In this document: one piece after another, positions 1 through 5,416 of the stretch
Layout of the letters: each line of letters starts with the position of its first letter
Numbering within the stretch: the stretch's first letter is position 1
Origin: Eubacteriaceae bacterium UBA7485
GTDB lineage: Bacteria; Bacillota; Clostridia; Eubacteriales; Eubacteriaceae
DNA length: 8,156 nucleotides
NCBI GenBank assembly: GCA_002478485.1
Contig: DLOL01000060.1
Location: forward strand, 4,296-12,451
Reading direction: 5' to 3'
Program-made: the position numbers and the translations under genes
The notes under the pieces: model-generated
Database searches by the model: none
What the model saw: only the letters and a program-made list of their open reading frames with translations
Told to the model about the DNA's origin: nothing

Positions 1-1392
1 TTCCGCCATGGCTTCATCCCCCATTTCGGAAGCCGTCTTCCTCTTCTTTCCTTTTCCGAAAAATTCCTCTTCGCTCGGATACGTTTCGTCAAGCCATCGC
101 GACGCAATCGCTCCAAGATCATACTGCCCGTTTGACGGGTCATTCAGATAGGAGGCGATGTAGCTGTCATAGGTATAATTTGCGATATTCGCATTGCATA
201 GGGTATACAGTTTCTCCACATGCTTGAGGTTATGTCCTGAAAGCTGCACATCATCCGCGTTTGGAATGGCCGCGAGTCCGCCCAGGAATTTTCTGACCAC
301 CGCCATGTCGCTGATGTAGTAATAAATGCTGTCGATTTCCACAGCCAGATAAGCTCCTGAAAAATCCATGTGGGTTTTGTCTTCGGGCGGGTCTTCCGTC
401 CAGACGTTCATGGTCATTTCCTTCTTCGTGTTCAGCTTTCGAAGCATCATCATCGCTTCATCGGGCTTCGTGACATGGATGTAGCGTGTCTTCTTCGGCG
501 CGCCCGGCGTACTCTCATCCGTCTTTGGCGCTTCAAGCGTGTTTAGTATGGACTTGAATCCAAGATCGCGCATGATCTCTTCACTTTTATCCGTCAGGAA
601 CGGGCCGCTCTTGAGTGCTTCAAGCGGCGTGTCAAGCGGAACTTCCGTGTCGATGGTCCCAAGCGCGAGGGAAGCGTAGGCGGATTCTTCTCCAAGGACC
701 AGGCGCTCCTTGAGTTTTCCCTTCTGCTCGTCAATGTGGGCGTAAAGGTTGTCAAGCGTCTTGTATCCTTTGACCAGTTTCAGTGCCGTCTTCTCACCGA
801 TTCCCTGGATACCCGGAATGTTATCGCTTTTGTCCCCCATCAATGCCTTAACCACCTTGAGTTCTTCCGGTTCAATTCCGTATTTCTCTTCAATGTATTG
901 AGGCGTGACATCCACAAACTGATTTCCGCTTCTTGTCGCTGTGTAGAGGACAGACGTATCTTTATCAACAAGCTGGTAGCTGTCTCGGTCTCCTGTGACA
1001 AGGTAGGTTTTTACATCCTCTTTTTCTGCTTCCCTTGAGATGGTTCCGAGAATGTCATCCGCTTCATAGCCTGGCTTTCTCAGAATTTTTACGCCCATGG
1101 CTTCTAAAAGCTCATTCAGGATCCCCTCCTGGACTTTTAAGTCTTCCGGCATTTTCTCTCTTCCCGCCTTGTATTCTTGATACATTTTATGGCGGAAGGT
1201 CGGCTGAGACGTGTCAAAGGCAACAGCAAGGTAATCCGGATTATATTCTTTTTTTAGTTTGATCAGGACTTTCACAAAGCCGAAAACCGCATTGGTCGGG
1301 ATGCCCTTCGGACTGTTCATGGGACGCATCCCGTAAAACATACGGTAAATCATCGAGTGGCCGTCGATGACTATACAGGTTTTTTGAGCCAT
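1..1392 (-). CDS. polA: DNA polymerase I, N-terminal part (5' nuclease plus degenerate 3'-5' exonuclease domain), cut by the window edge
   Basis: The frame is open from an ATG at 1390-1392 to the window edge (464 codons), so only the N-terminal half is present. PolA fills gaps and removes RNA primers in Okazaki fragment processing and excision repair. Residues 1-290 are the 5' nuclease (flap) domain; its metal-binding acidic residues are visible: D10, D60, E110/D112/D113 (EADD), D135 and D137 (GDRD), D187 and D190 (GDKSDN), followed by the helix-hairpin-helix stretch IQGIGEKTALKL. Residues 303-464 match the 3'-5' exonuclease domain in fold pattern, but the catalytic acids are lost: Exo I reads WTE (W331) where active enzymes have DTE, and Exo II reads NLKHV (V392) where they have NLKYD. 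Such decay is known in PolA of Bacillus and many other Bacillota. The polymerase domain lies off the left edge. An AGGAG site (1400-1404) sits 7 nt before the ATG and fixes the start. The gene appears to have its own promoter. Confidence 0.97.
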   Translation of the reverse strand, partial: MAQKTCIVIDGHSMIYRMFYGMRPMNSPKGIPTNAVFGFVKVLIKLKKEYNPDYLAVAFDTSQPTFRHKMYQEYKAGREKMPEDLKVQEGILNELLEAMGVKILRKPGYEADDILGTISREAEKEDVKTYLVTGDRDSYQLVDKDTSVLYTATRSGNQFVDVTPQYIEEKYGIEPEELKVVKALMGDKSDNIPGIQGIGEKTALKLVKGYKTLDNLYAHIDEQKGKLKERLVLGEESAYASLALGTIDTEVPLDTPLEALKSGPFLTDKSEEIMRDLGFKSILNTLEAPKTDESTPGAPKKTRYIHVTKPDEAMMMLRKLNTKKEMTMNVWTEDPPEDKTHMDFSGAYLAVEIDSIYYYISDMAVVRKFLGGLAAIPNADDVQLSGHNLKHVEKLYTLCNANIANYTYDSYIASYLNDPSNGQYDLGAIASRWLDETYPSEEEFFGKGKKRKTASEMGDEAMAE

Positions 1393-1399
1393 TTTTATT

Positions 1400-1424
1400 C
1401 TCCTGACTCAGGCCTTCAGCCTGA
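1400..1424 (-). promoter_or_regulatory. polA leader hairpin next to the ribosome binding site
   Basis: On the minus strand TCAGGC (1419-1424) pairs perfectly with GCCTGA (1408-1413) around a 5-nt TGAAG loop. Three bases later comes the AGGAG Shine-Dalgarno site (1400-1404). The 3' arm can instead fold back on the ribosome binding site: CCTG, loop AGT, CAGG. The two folds exclude each other, so the leader could in principle switch between an open and a closed site. The base pairing is seen; a regulatory role is inference. Confidence 0.4.
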
Positions 1425-1441
1425 TTTTTCGTGTCTTCTTC

Positions 1442-1447
1442 ATTATA
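1442..1447 (-). promoter_or_regulatory. Candidate -10 box of the polA promoter
   Basis: A perfect TATAAT lies on the minus strand 50 nt upstream of the polA ATG and would place the transcript start near 1435, giving a short leader of about 40 nt that holds the hairpin. No good -35 box is found 16-18 nt upstream, so this is a -10 match only. Confidence 0.4.
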
Positions 1448-1495
1448 TCCGTTTTTTTGTTGCTCGATTCCTGCAGACTGAAAAGCGAATAAAAC

Positions 1496-1517
1496 AAAAA
1501 AGCCGGCATTCGCCGGC
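1496..1517 (-). terminator. Rho-independent terminator downstream of the YczE-like membrane protein gene
   Basis: On the minus strand GCCGGC (1512-1517), a GAAT loop and GCCGGC (1502-1507) form a perfect 6-bp GC-only stem, followed at once by TTTTTTGTTTT. It lies about 85 nt past the stop of the membrane protein gene and upstream of the polA promoter, so it separates the two units. Confidence 0.85.
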
Positions 1518-1524
1518 GGAAAGC

Positions 1525-1591
1525 GGAAAGCTTTCCAACATTTTCCTTTCGTCTTTATCCTAGCAGAGCTTATGGGACCAAAAAGTCCCAT
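1525..1591 (-). other. Palindrome and hairpin in the 3' untranslated region of the YczE-like gene
   Basis: Between the stop codon (1603) and the terminator there are two further dyads. ATGGGAC (1585-1591 on the minus strand) pairs with GTCCCAT (1572-1578) around a 6-nt loop, a perfect 7-bp stem without a following T run. GGAAAGCTTTCC at 1525-1536 is a perfect 12-base palindrome, and its GGAAAGC half is repeated directly at 1518-1524. They may stabilise the mRNA 3' end; no coding frame in this gap looks real. Confidence 0.45.
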
Positions 1592-1602
1592 TGAATGCGA
1601 AT

Positions 1603-2286
1603 TTATGATTTTTTGGGTGAGGATGAAGAAATATTCTGCACTTTTGAAGCGCGACGGTAGAGCGGATCACCTACTTTGTCTATGAAAAACTGGACAATCG
1701 GCCCTGTGCAGGTCATCATGATCAGTGTTCCAATCCCGACTGTAAGGAAAAGGTCTCCGCTCATCATACCGAGTGAAGCGCCGATTATCACGCAAATTAC
1801 ATCCGTGATGATCCTTGCGTACTTGAACGGTATTTTTCCGTGAGTTGTCGATTCAATAACATACGCCATGGCATCGTAAGGGGCGACGCCCATATGCGCA
1901 CTGAAATAGATTGCAACCCCAAAGCAGCAGACCAGCACACCGCCGATCATGAAAAGAATCCGGCCGTTCATCGTCAGCGGCTCTGACATGTAAGGCATCA
2001 GAATAGCGACAAGGATATCCGCTACCGGACCAACGCAAAACATATTGACGAGAGTTCCAAATCCGATCAGATCGCGTCTTTTTAAAATGACTCCGATCAG
2101 CAGGACTATATTGAGCGGAATAAGCACCGCGCTCATGGAATTTAAATTCAACACAGATGCAATCCCCAGCACCATCGATGTGCATGGATCCACACCAAGC
2201 GCTGCGATTCTCAACATACCGATGGAGATTCCGATGATCATCACGCCGAGCACCACCATCAATCCTCTTTTTACTTTGTTTTTCAC
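1603..2286 (-). CDS. YczE/YyaS/YitT-family integral membrane protein
   Basis: A 227-residue hydrophobic protein of unknown transport or signalling role, expected in the cytoplasmic membrane. About six membrane segments can be placed: residues 8-29, 51-69, 75-98, 108-130, 158-175 and 178-200, with basic ends at both termini (KNKVKR and a Ser/Lys-rich tail). The family's internal duplication is visible: LGVDP..SM (30-38) recurs as MGVAP..AM (132-140), and GTLVNMFCVGPV (77-88) recurs as GTLIMMTCTGPI (186-197). Some relatives in this family sit next to biosynthetic or regulatory genes, but their substrate is not established. The start is GTG (2284-2286) with AAGGGG (2296-2301) 9 nt upstream; no better ATG lies nearby. 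It is a single-gene unit with its own promoter and terminator. Family assignment rests on my reading of the sequence pattern; function remains unknown. Confidence 0.85.
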   Translation of the reverse strand: MKNKVKRGLMVVLGVMIIGISIGMLRIAALGVDPCTSMVLGIASVLNLNSMSAVLIPLNIVLLIGVILKRRDLIGFGTLVNMFCVGPVADILVAILMPYMSEPLTMNGRILFMIGGVLVCCFGVAIYFSAHMGVAPYDAMAYVIESTTHGKIPFKYARIITDVICVIIGASLGMMSGDLFLTVGIGTLIMMTCTGPIVQFFIDKVGDPLYRRASKVQNISSSSPKKS

Positions 2287-2324
2287 TTGAAACAGCCCCT
2301 TATTTCAAAAAGTTCTACACTCTA

Positions 2325-2353
2325 AATTTATGAACCATTTGGTTGGCTCTCAA
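2325..2353 (-). promoter_or_regulatory. Promoter of the YczE-like gene with a palindrome in the spacer
   Basis: On the minus strand TTGAGA (2348-2353, 5 of 6 to consensus) is separated by exactly 17 nt from TAAATT (2325-2330, 4 of 6). The spacer contains AACCA-AA-TGGTT (2333-2344), a perfect 5-bp inverted repeat with a 2-nt centre, where a repressor dimer could block RNA polymerase. The promoter fit is good; the operator role is inferred. Confidence 0.55.
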
Positions 2354-2543
2354 TCATAACGGGCTGGTCAAACCCAGACCTTTTCTTAAGTCTTTACCTT
2401 TAACCTATCCGTAAATAAAAAATCGAAGTTGTTAAAATCGAATCAAATCAGACCTTGAAATCCAATTTTCAAGAGAGTTTCTGAATGAACGGATACCGGG
2501 CCGAGAAATAAATGTCTGGTATTTTAGCTGGTTCAAAAAATAC
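2354..2543. other. Gene-free stretch between the tRNA unit terminator and the YczE-like promoter
   Basis: This AT-rich stretch of about 190 nt has no convincing reading frame on either strand and no known RNA motif that I recognise. The only structure seen is a 7-bp hairpin, CTTGAAA (2454-2460) with TTTCAAG (2467-2473) around TCCAAT, mostly A-T pairs and without a T run. The frame that crosses part of it on the minus strand (2432-2620) runs through the tRNA terminator and is not a gene. Confidence 0.5.
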
Positions 2544-2582
2544 GAAAAGCACGCCAGAAAGAAGCTTCTTGGCGTGCTTTTC
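2544..2582 (-). terminator. Long hairpin terminator of the tRNA unit, possibly bidirectional
   Basis: GAAAAGCACGCCA (2544-2556) and TGGCGTGCTTTTC (2570-2582) form a perfect 13-bp stem around a 13-nt loop. On the minus strand the stem ends in CTTTTC and continues into GTATTTTTTG, a good T-rich tail. On the plus strand the stem also ends in CTTTTC, so it may stop transcription from both sides. Its place about 85 nt after the CAU tRNA makes it the end of that transcript. Confidence 0.8.
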
Positions 2583-2666
2583 ATGGTGTAATCGTGACTG
2601 GAAATCCGGTCACAATCCAATATGCTTTTAATCAGACCACCGAAAGGTGTTCAAGTATCTGCCAAA
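2583..2666 (-). other. 3' trailer of the tRNA transcript with small hairpins
   Basis: Between the CCA of the last tRNA and the terminator there are 84 nt without a gene. GTGACTGG (2594-2601) and CCGGTCAC (2606-2613) can pair around AAAT; the plus-strand RNA has one G-U pair there and the minus-strand RNA has a C-A mismatch instead. CACC (2638-2641) and GGTG (2646-2649) enclose GAAA on the plus strand. These are most simply processing remnants of the trailer. Confidence 0.35.
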
Positions 2667-2743
2667 TGGTGGACCCTCAGGGACTTGAACCCGGGACCAT
2701 TCGGTTATGAGCCGAGTGCTCTAACCAACTGAGCTAAGGGTCC
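2667..2743 (-). tRNA. tRNA with CAU anticodon, probably tRNA-Ile2 (lysidine type) rather than elongator tRNA-Met
   Basis: The minus strand folds as a full cloverleaf of 77 nt including an encoded CCA (2667-2669). The acceptor is GGACCCT/AGGGTCC with discriminator A, the D stem is GCTC/GAGC, the anticodon loop is CTCATAA and the T loop is TTCAAGT. By anticodon alone it would be called Met. Its body resembles Bacillus subtilis tRNA-Ile2 (GGACC acceptor start, GGCTCATAACC anticodon arm) more than the elongator tRNA-Met with TTCATAC, and C4-G69 and C5-G68 are present, as expected for substrates of the lysidine synthetase TilS. Two odd points: C27-A43 at the top of the anticodon stem and C50-U64 in the T stem do not pair. 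It is second in a two-tRNA transcript, 15 nt after tRNA-Pro. Confidence 0.9.
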
Positions 2744-2758
2744 GTTATGATAAAAAAA

Positions 2759-2835
2759 TGGTCGAGGTGAAAGGATTCGAACCTTCGGCCCCATGGTCCC
2801 AAACCATGTGCTCTACCAAACTGAGCCACACCTCG
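2759..2835 (-). tRNA. tRNA-Pro (UGG anticodon)
   Basis: A complete 77-nt cloverleaf on the minus strand with an encoded CCA (2759-2761): acceptor CGAGGTG/CACCTCG, D stem GCTC/GAGC, anticodon stem CATGG/CCATG with loop TTTGGGA (anticodon TGG), and T arm GAAGG-TTCGAAT-CCTTT with one G-U pair. The UGG tRNA can read all four proline codons by wobble. It is the first gene of the tRNA transcript and begins 11 nt after the -10 box. Confidence 0.97.
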
Positions 2836-2846
2836 ACGCAAAATTT

Positions 2847-2875
2847 ATTATAACATCAACATAAATCTGAATCAA
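2847..2875 (-). promoter_or_regulatory. Promoter of the tRNA-Pro / tRNA-CAU unit
   Basis: On the minus strand TTGATT (2870-2875) stands exactly 17 nt before a perfect TATAAT (2847-2852), and the first tRNA base follows 11 nt after the -10 box. This is a strong sigma-A-type promoter in the right place for a stable RNA unit, just after the yqeY terminator. Confidence 0.8.
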
Positions 2876-2888
2876 TAACTAAATGAAT

Positions 2889-2923
2889 GAAAAACTTCGG
2901 CTGACCTGAGCCTGCCGAAGTTT
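2889..2923 (-). terminator. Rho-independent terminator of rpsU-yqeY
   Basis: AAACTTCGGC (2914-2923 on the minus strand) and GCCGAAGTTT (2892-2901) form a perfect 10-bp stem with a 12-nt loop, and the arm continues into TTC to give GTTTTTC. It begins 2 nt after the yqeY stop codon and precedes the tRNA promoter. Confidence 0.85.
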
Positions 2924-2925
2924 GA

Positions 2926-3381
2926 TTAACTTAGTTTTTTTCCAACGATTGCGCTGACTTTTTTTCCGTCCGCCACTCCTTTGAATTTTGGCATGAGCAC
3001 TTTCATCAGTTTGCCCATTTCTTTCTTCGAAGTGACTCCGGTTTCCTCAATGGTTTCGTCGACGATCTTTTCAATTTCATCATCGGTCAGCTGTCTTGGA
3101 AGATATTCTTCAATGACGGCGATTTCCGCATTGGTCTGGTCAATGAGATCCTGACGCCCTCCTTTTTCAAAATCAGCGAGCGCGTCTCTTCTCTGTTTGA
3201 GAGCCTTTGCAAGAACATCAAGCACTCCGGCATCATCCAGATCCGTTCTTTTATCGATTTCGATCTGTTTGATTTCTGCGCGGATCAGCGTGATGGTGTT
3301 TTTTCTGATCTTATCCTTCGCCTTCATGGAAGCTTTTAAATCCGCCTGCAGGCGGTCTTTTAATGAAGTCTGATCAGACAT
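2926..3381 (-). CDS. yqeY: GatB/YqeY domain protein
   Basis: A 151-residue, highly charged, mostly helical protein of the YqeY family, close to the usual length of about 148. It resembles the C-terminal tail domain of the GatB subunit of the tRNA-dependent amidotransferase, which suggests an RNA or tRNA-related role, but the function of free-standing YqeY is not established. Visible features are the N-terminal SLKDRLQADLKASMKAKDK helix, the RRDALADFEKGGR segment, IEEYLPRQL, and a C-terminal KGVADGKKVSAIVGKKL helix. I start at the ATG of MSDQTSL (3379-3381) because an AGGA site (3389-3392) lies 7 nt upstream. The in-frame ATG two codons earlier (3385-3387) is too close to that site. The site overlaps the TAG stop of rpsU, so the two genes are probably translationally coupled. 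Confidence 0.93.
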   Translation of the reverse strand: MSDQTSLKDRLQADLKASMKAKDKIRKNTITLIRAEIKQIEIDKRTDLDDAGVLDVLAKALKQRRDALADFEKGGRQDLIDQTNAEIAVIEEYLPRQLTDDEIEKIVDETIEETGVTSKKEMGKLMKVLMPKFKGVADGKKVSAIVGKKLS

Positions 3382-3390
3382 CGTCATATC

Positions 3391-3573
3391 CTATCTTTTT
3401 TTCATTTTTCTTTTTCTAGCCGCTTCAGATTTCTTCTTGCGCTTTACACTTGGCTTTTCATAGTGTTCGCGTTTTCTGATTTCTGACATGATGCCGGCCA
3501 TAGCGGTCTTTCTCTTGAATCTTCTCAGAGCGCTTTCAAGAGTTTCGCCTTCTTTTACTCGAACTTCAGACAT
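3391..3573 (-). CDS. rpsU: Small ribosomal subunit protein S21
   Basis: A 60-residue, strongly basic protein with the S21 pattern: [20 protein letters not shown], then [24 protein letters not shown] and a Lys/Arg-rich tail. S21 binds the 30S platform near the 16S rRNA 3' end and helps initiation. Length fits the Bacillota family (about 57-60). The start has an excellent Shine-Dalgarno site, AAGGGGGTG (3580-3588), 6 nt before the ATG. It has its own sigma-A promoter downstream of the HIT gene and is followed at once by yqeY, with a shared terminator. No clear terminator separates it from the HIT gene, so some readthrough from the prmA operon is likely. Confidence 0.97.
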   Translation of the reverse strand: MSEVRVKEGETLESALRRFKRKTAMAGIMSEIRKREHYEKPSVKRKKKSEAARKRKMKKR

Positions 3574-3629
3574 GTTTTCACCCCCTTTTCCGTATTCCTT
3601 ATGGGAAATGGTGAATTTCGTGCTTGTCT

Positions 3630-3658
3630 ATTTTATAAAAACAAAGCGTTAAAGTCAA
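3630..3658 (-). promoter_or_regulatory. Promoter of rpsU-yqeY
   Basis: On the minus strand TTGACT (3653-3658, 5 of 6) is followed after exactly 17 nt by TAAAAT (3630-3635, 5 of 6), a strong sigma-A-type match. It would give rpsU a leader of about 50 nt. Confidence 0.8.
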
Positions 3659-3699
3659 CAATCAACTTTGCCTAAAACTGTTGCATTTTGAATGTCGAA

Positions 3700-4044
3700 T
3701 CAGCCTGGCGGCCACTGCATGGCACGGCCCCCGAGAAGATGAAAGTGAAGGTGCGGAACAGTTTGTCCTCCATCTTCACCGACATTTGTGACCAGGCGGA
3801 AGCCTGAATCTGCAATGCCCATCTTCAGCGCAATGCGGTTGGCCGCTTCAAGCATCTGGGCGATAATCGGCTCGCCGGCCGGAACGGTCATAATGGACTG
3901 ATGATGTTTTTTTGGAATGATGATGATATGGACCGGCGCTTGAGGATCAATATCCTTAAACGCGAGGACGTGATCATCTTCATGGACCTTTTCGCTCGGG
4001 ATTTCTCCATTCACGATTTTGCAGAAAATGCATTCGTCTGCCAT
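3700..4044 (-). CDS. hinT: HinT-like histidine triad (HIT) nucleotide-binding protein
   Basis: A 114-residue cytoplasmic HIT protein, the normal length for the HinT branch. Members hydrolyse purine nucleoside phosphoramidates and adenylated intermediates such as aminoacyl-AMP. The catalytic triad motif is HLHFHLL, with H98, H100 and H102; the nucleophile is the middle residue of the motif by family knowledge. The N-terminal CIFC (C5, C8) with downstream histidines fits the zinc site seen in many bacterial HIT proteins, and DIDPQAPVHIIIIPKKHH is the usual central strand. The C-terminal LLGGR..QWPPG is typical. AAGGGAG (4050-4056) lies 5 nt before the ATG. It follows mtaB by 13 nt, and in many Bacillota a HIT gene occupies this same place between mtaB and rpsU. 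Confidence 0.95.
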   Translation of the reverse strand: MADECIFCKIVNGEIPSEKVHEDDHVLAFKDIDPQAPVHIIIIPKKHHQSIMTVPAGEPIIAQMLEAANRIALKMGIADSGFRLVTNVGEDGGQTVPHLHFHLLGGRAMQWPPG

Positions 4045-4057
4045 CTTTTCTCCCTTT

Positions 4058-5416
4058 CTATAAGTTTTTAAGGCGTGCTCCGTAGGCTATGAGCGTATCC
4101 CCGCCCTCATAGACCAGATCAGCCTTCACAATTTTATTTGAATACGATGCGCGTTCAGGCTCTGGGATGAATTTTACCGGCTGATAGTGCATGGTGTAGC
4201 CTGAATAACTGCCGTCGTTTTCTCGCTGTTCAATTAAAATGAGGCCTGTCTTTCCGCTTGAAGCTTTAAGATAGTCTCTTCTCATCTTCTTCTCTATCTC
4301 TTCCATTCGGTGCGCGCGTCTGCTTTTCTCTTCAGGAGAGATCTGATCCTCAAAATCAGCCGCTGGCGTACCGGTCCTGGGCGAATATTTAAAGATGTGA
4401 ATTCTGGAGAACCCAATTCTTTGAACAAATTCAAGACTTTCTTCAAAGTCTTCTTCACTCTCGCCGGGAAAACCCACAATCACATCAGTGGTGATGGCCG
4501 CATCCGGATAATAGGAGCGGATTCTCCGGACTATTTCTTCATATTCATCCGGCGTATAATGTCGGTTCATGCGCTTGAGCGTCTTTTTCGCGCCGCTTTG
4601 AAGACTGAGGTGAAAATGCGGGCAGACCTGGGGAATCTGCGAAAGCTCCTTGAGGAAGGCGTCCGTCATTAATCTTGGTTCCAGTGAAGAGAAACGGATT
4701 CTTGAGATTCCGGGAATCTTCGATGCCTCTTTTACAAGCTCCAGGAGATTATCATTATTTTCCTTTGTCGTCTTCCCGTTTTTGAAGTCTCTTCCGTAGG
4801 AAGACACATGGATGCCTGTCAGAACGATTTCCTTATAGTCGTTCTCCGCAAGCCTTCCGATTTCTTTGAGGGCGTTCTCTTTCTTTCTTGAGCGTACCGG
4901 GCCTCGGGCGTACGGAACAATGCAGTAAGAACAATACTGCGTGCACCCTTCCTGAATCTTGACAAACCCGCGGGTATGCCCTTGCGTCCTTGAAATCTGC
5001 ATCTCTTCGTCAAATGACGAATAGTCAAGCGGGGCTGCATACGCTCTCTTTTCTTTTCCCTGCTGGAGATTTTTTTCAATCAGCTCGACGATATGTTTTC
5101 TGTCCCCTGTCCCAACGACAAGGTCCACTTCATCGACGGCTAAAACCTCGTTCGGAGCGGTTTGGGCATAGCATCCCGCGGCGACAATTAACGCGTCCGG
5201 ATTTTTTCGCCGCGCTCTTCTGAGAAGCTGTCTTGATTTTTTATCTCCTAAACTTGTTACGGTGCAGGTATTGATGATATAGACATCCGCATGCTCATCA
5301 AACCCCACTGTCTCAAAGCCTTCCGCCTCCATTTTTTCCATAATCGCCTGCGTATCATAGGTGTTCACCTTGCACCCGAGCGTATAGTAGGCAGCGGTTT
5401 TTTTATCCTTCGTCAT
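4058..5416 (-). CDS. mtaB: tRNA (N6-threonylcarbamoyladenosine(37)-C2)-methylthiotransferase MtaB
   Basis: A radical-SAM methylthiotransferase of 452 residues that converts t6A37 to ms2t6A37 in tRNAs reading ANN codons. The N-terminal UPF0004 domain carries the cluster cysteines C15 (TLGCKVN), C51 (INTCTVT) and C82 (AAGCYAQ). The radical-SAM domain has C158, C162 and C165 in CTQYCSYC, followed by the SAM-binding core and LSLQSGA. The C-terminal TRAM domain occupies roughly the last 65 residues. The TLGCKVN start is diagnostic for MtaB over MiaB and RimO. I choose the ATG at 5414-5416 because conserved sequence begins six residues later. An ATG at 5420-5422 is an alternative, and a longer form from a TTG at 5446 would add unconserved residues. 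No strong Shine-Dalgarno site precedes it, and the start overlaps the end of rsmE by 14 nt, which suggests translational coupling. Confidence 0.96.
   Translation of the reverse strand: MTKDKKTAAYYTLGCKVNTYDTQAIMEKMEAEGFETVGFDEHADVYIINTCTVTSLGDKKSRQLLRRARRKNPDALIVAAGCYAQTAPNEVLAVDEVDLVVGTGDRKHIVELIEKNLQQGKEKRAYAAPLDYSSFDEEMQISRTQGHTRGFVKIQEGCTQYCSYCIVPYARGPVRSRKKENALKEIGRLAENDYKEIVLTGIHVSSYGRDFKNGKTTKENNDNLLELVKEASKIPGISRIRFSSLEPRLMTDAFLKELSQIPQVCPHFHLSLQSGAKKTLKRMNRHYTPDEYEEIVRRIRSYYPDAAITTDVIVGFPGESEEDFEESLEFVQRIGFSRIHIFKYSPRTGTPAADFEDQISPEEKSRRAHRMEEIEKKMRRDYLKASSGKTGLILIEQRENDGSYSGYTMHYQPVKFIPEPERASYSNKIVKADLVYEGGDTLIAYGARLKNL

Noticed and set aside
736..1262. Plus-strand frames of 100 and 75 codons opposite polA.
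   Set aside because: They are antisense to conserved 5' nuclease codons and show no family pattern or plausible start signals.
1408..1429. Plus-strand hairpin followed by TTTTT, which looks like a terminator.
   Set aside because: No plus-strand gene lies upstream for it to terminate; on the minus strand it sits in the polA leader, which is the more sensible reading.
1241..1591. Minus-strand frame of 116 codons upstream of and overlapping the start of polA.
   Set aside because: It overlaps the polA coding start in another frame, crosses the terminator and polA promoter region, has no recognisable protein features and no ribosome binding site.
2590..2620. A GGAAATCCGGTCAC-like stretch on the plus strand that recalls part of a cobalamin riboswitch, which would fit a nearby B12-dependent pathway.
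   Set aside because: Only a short hairpin is present; the conserved B12 box and the rest of the aptamer are missing, no plus-strand gene follows, and the place is the trailer of the minus-strand tRNA unit.
4310..4672. Plus-strand frame of 120 codons opposite mtaB.
   Set aside because: It lies fully antisense to the conserved radical-SAM domain and has no protein signature.
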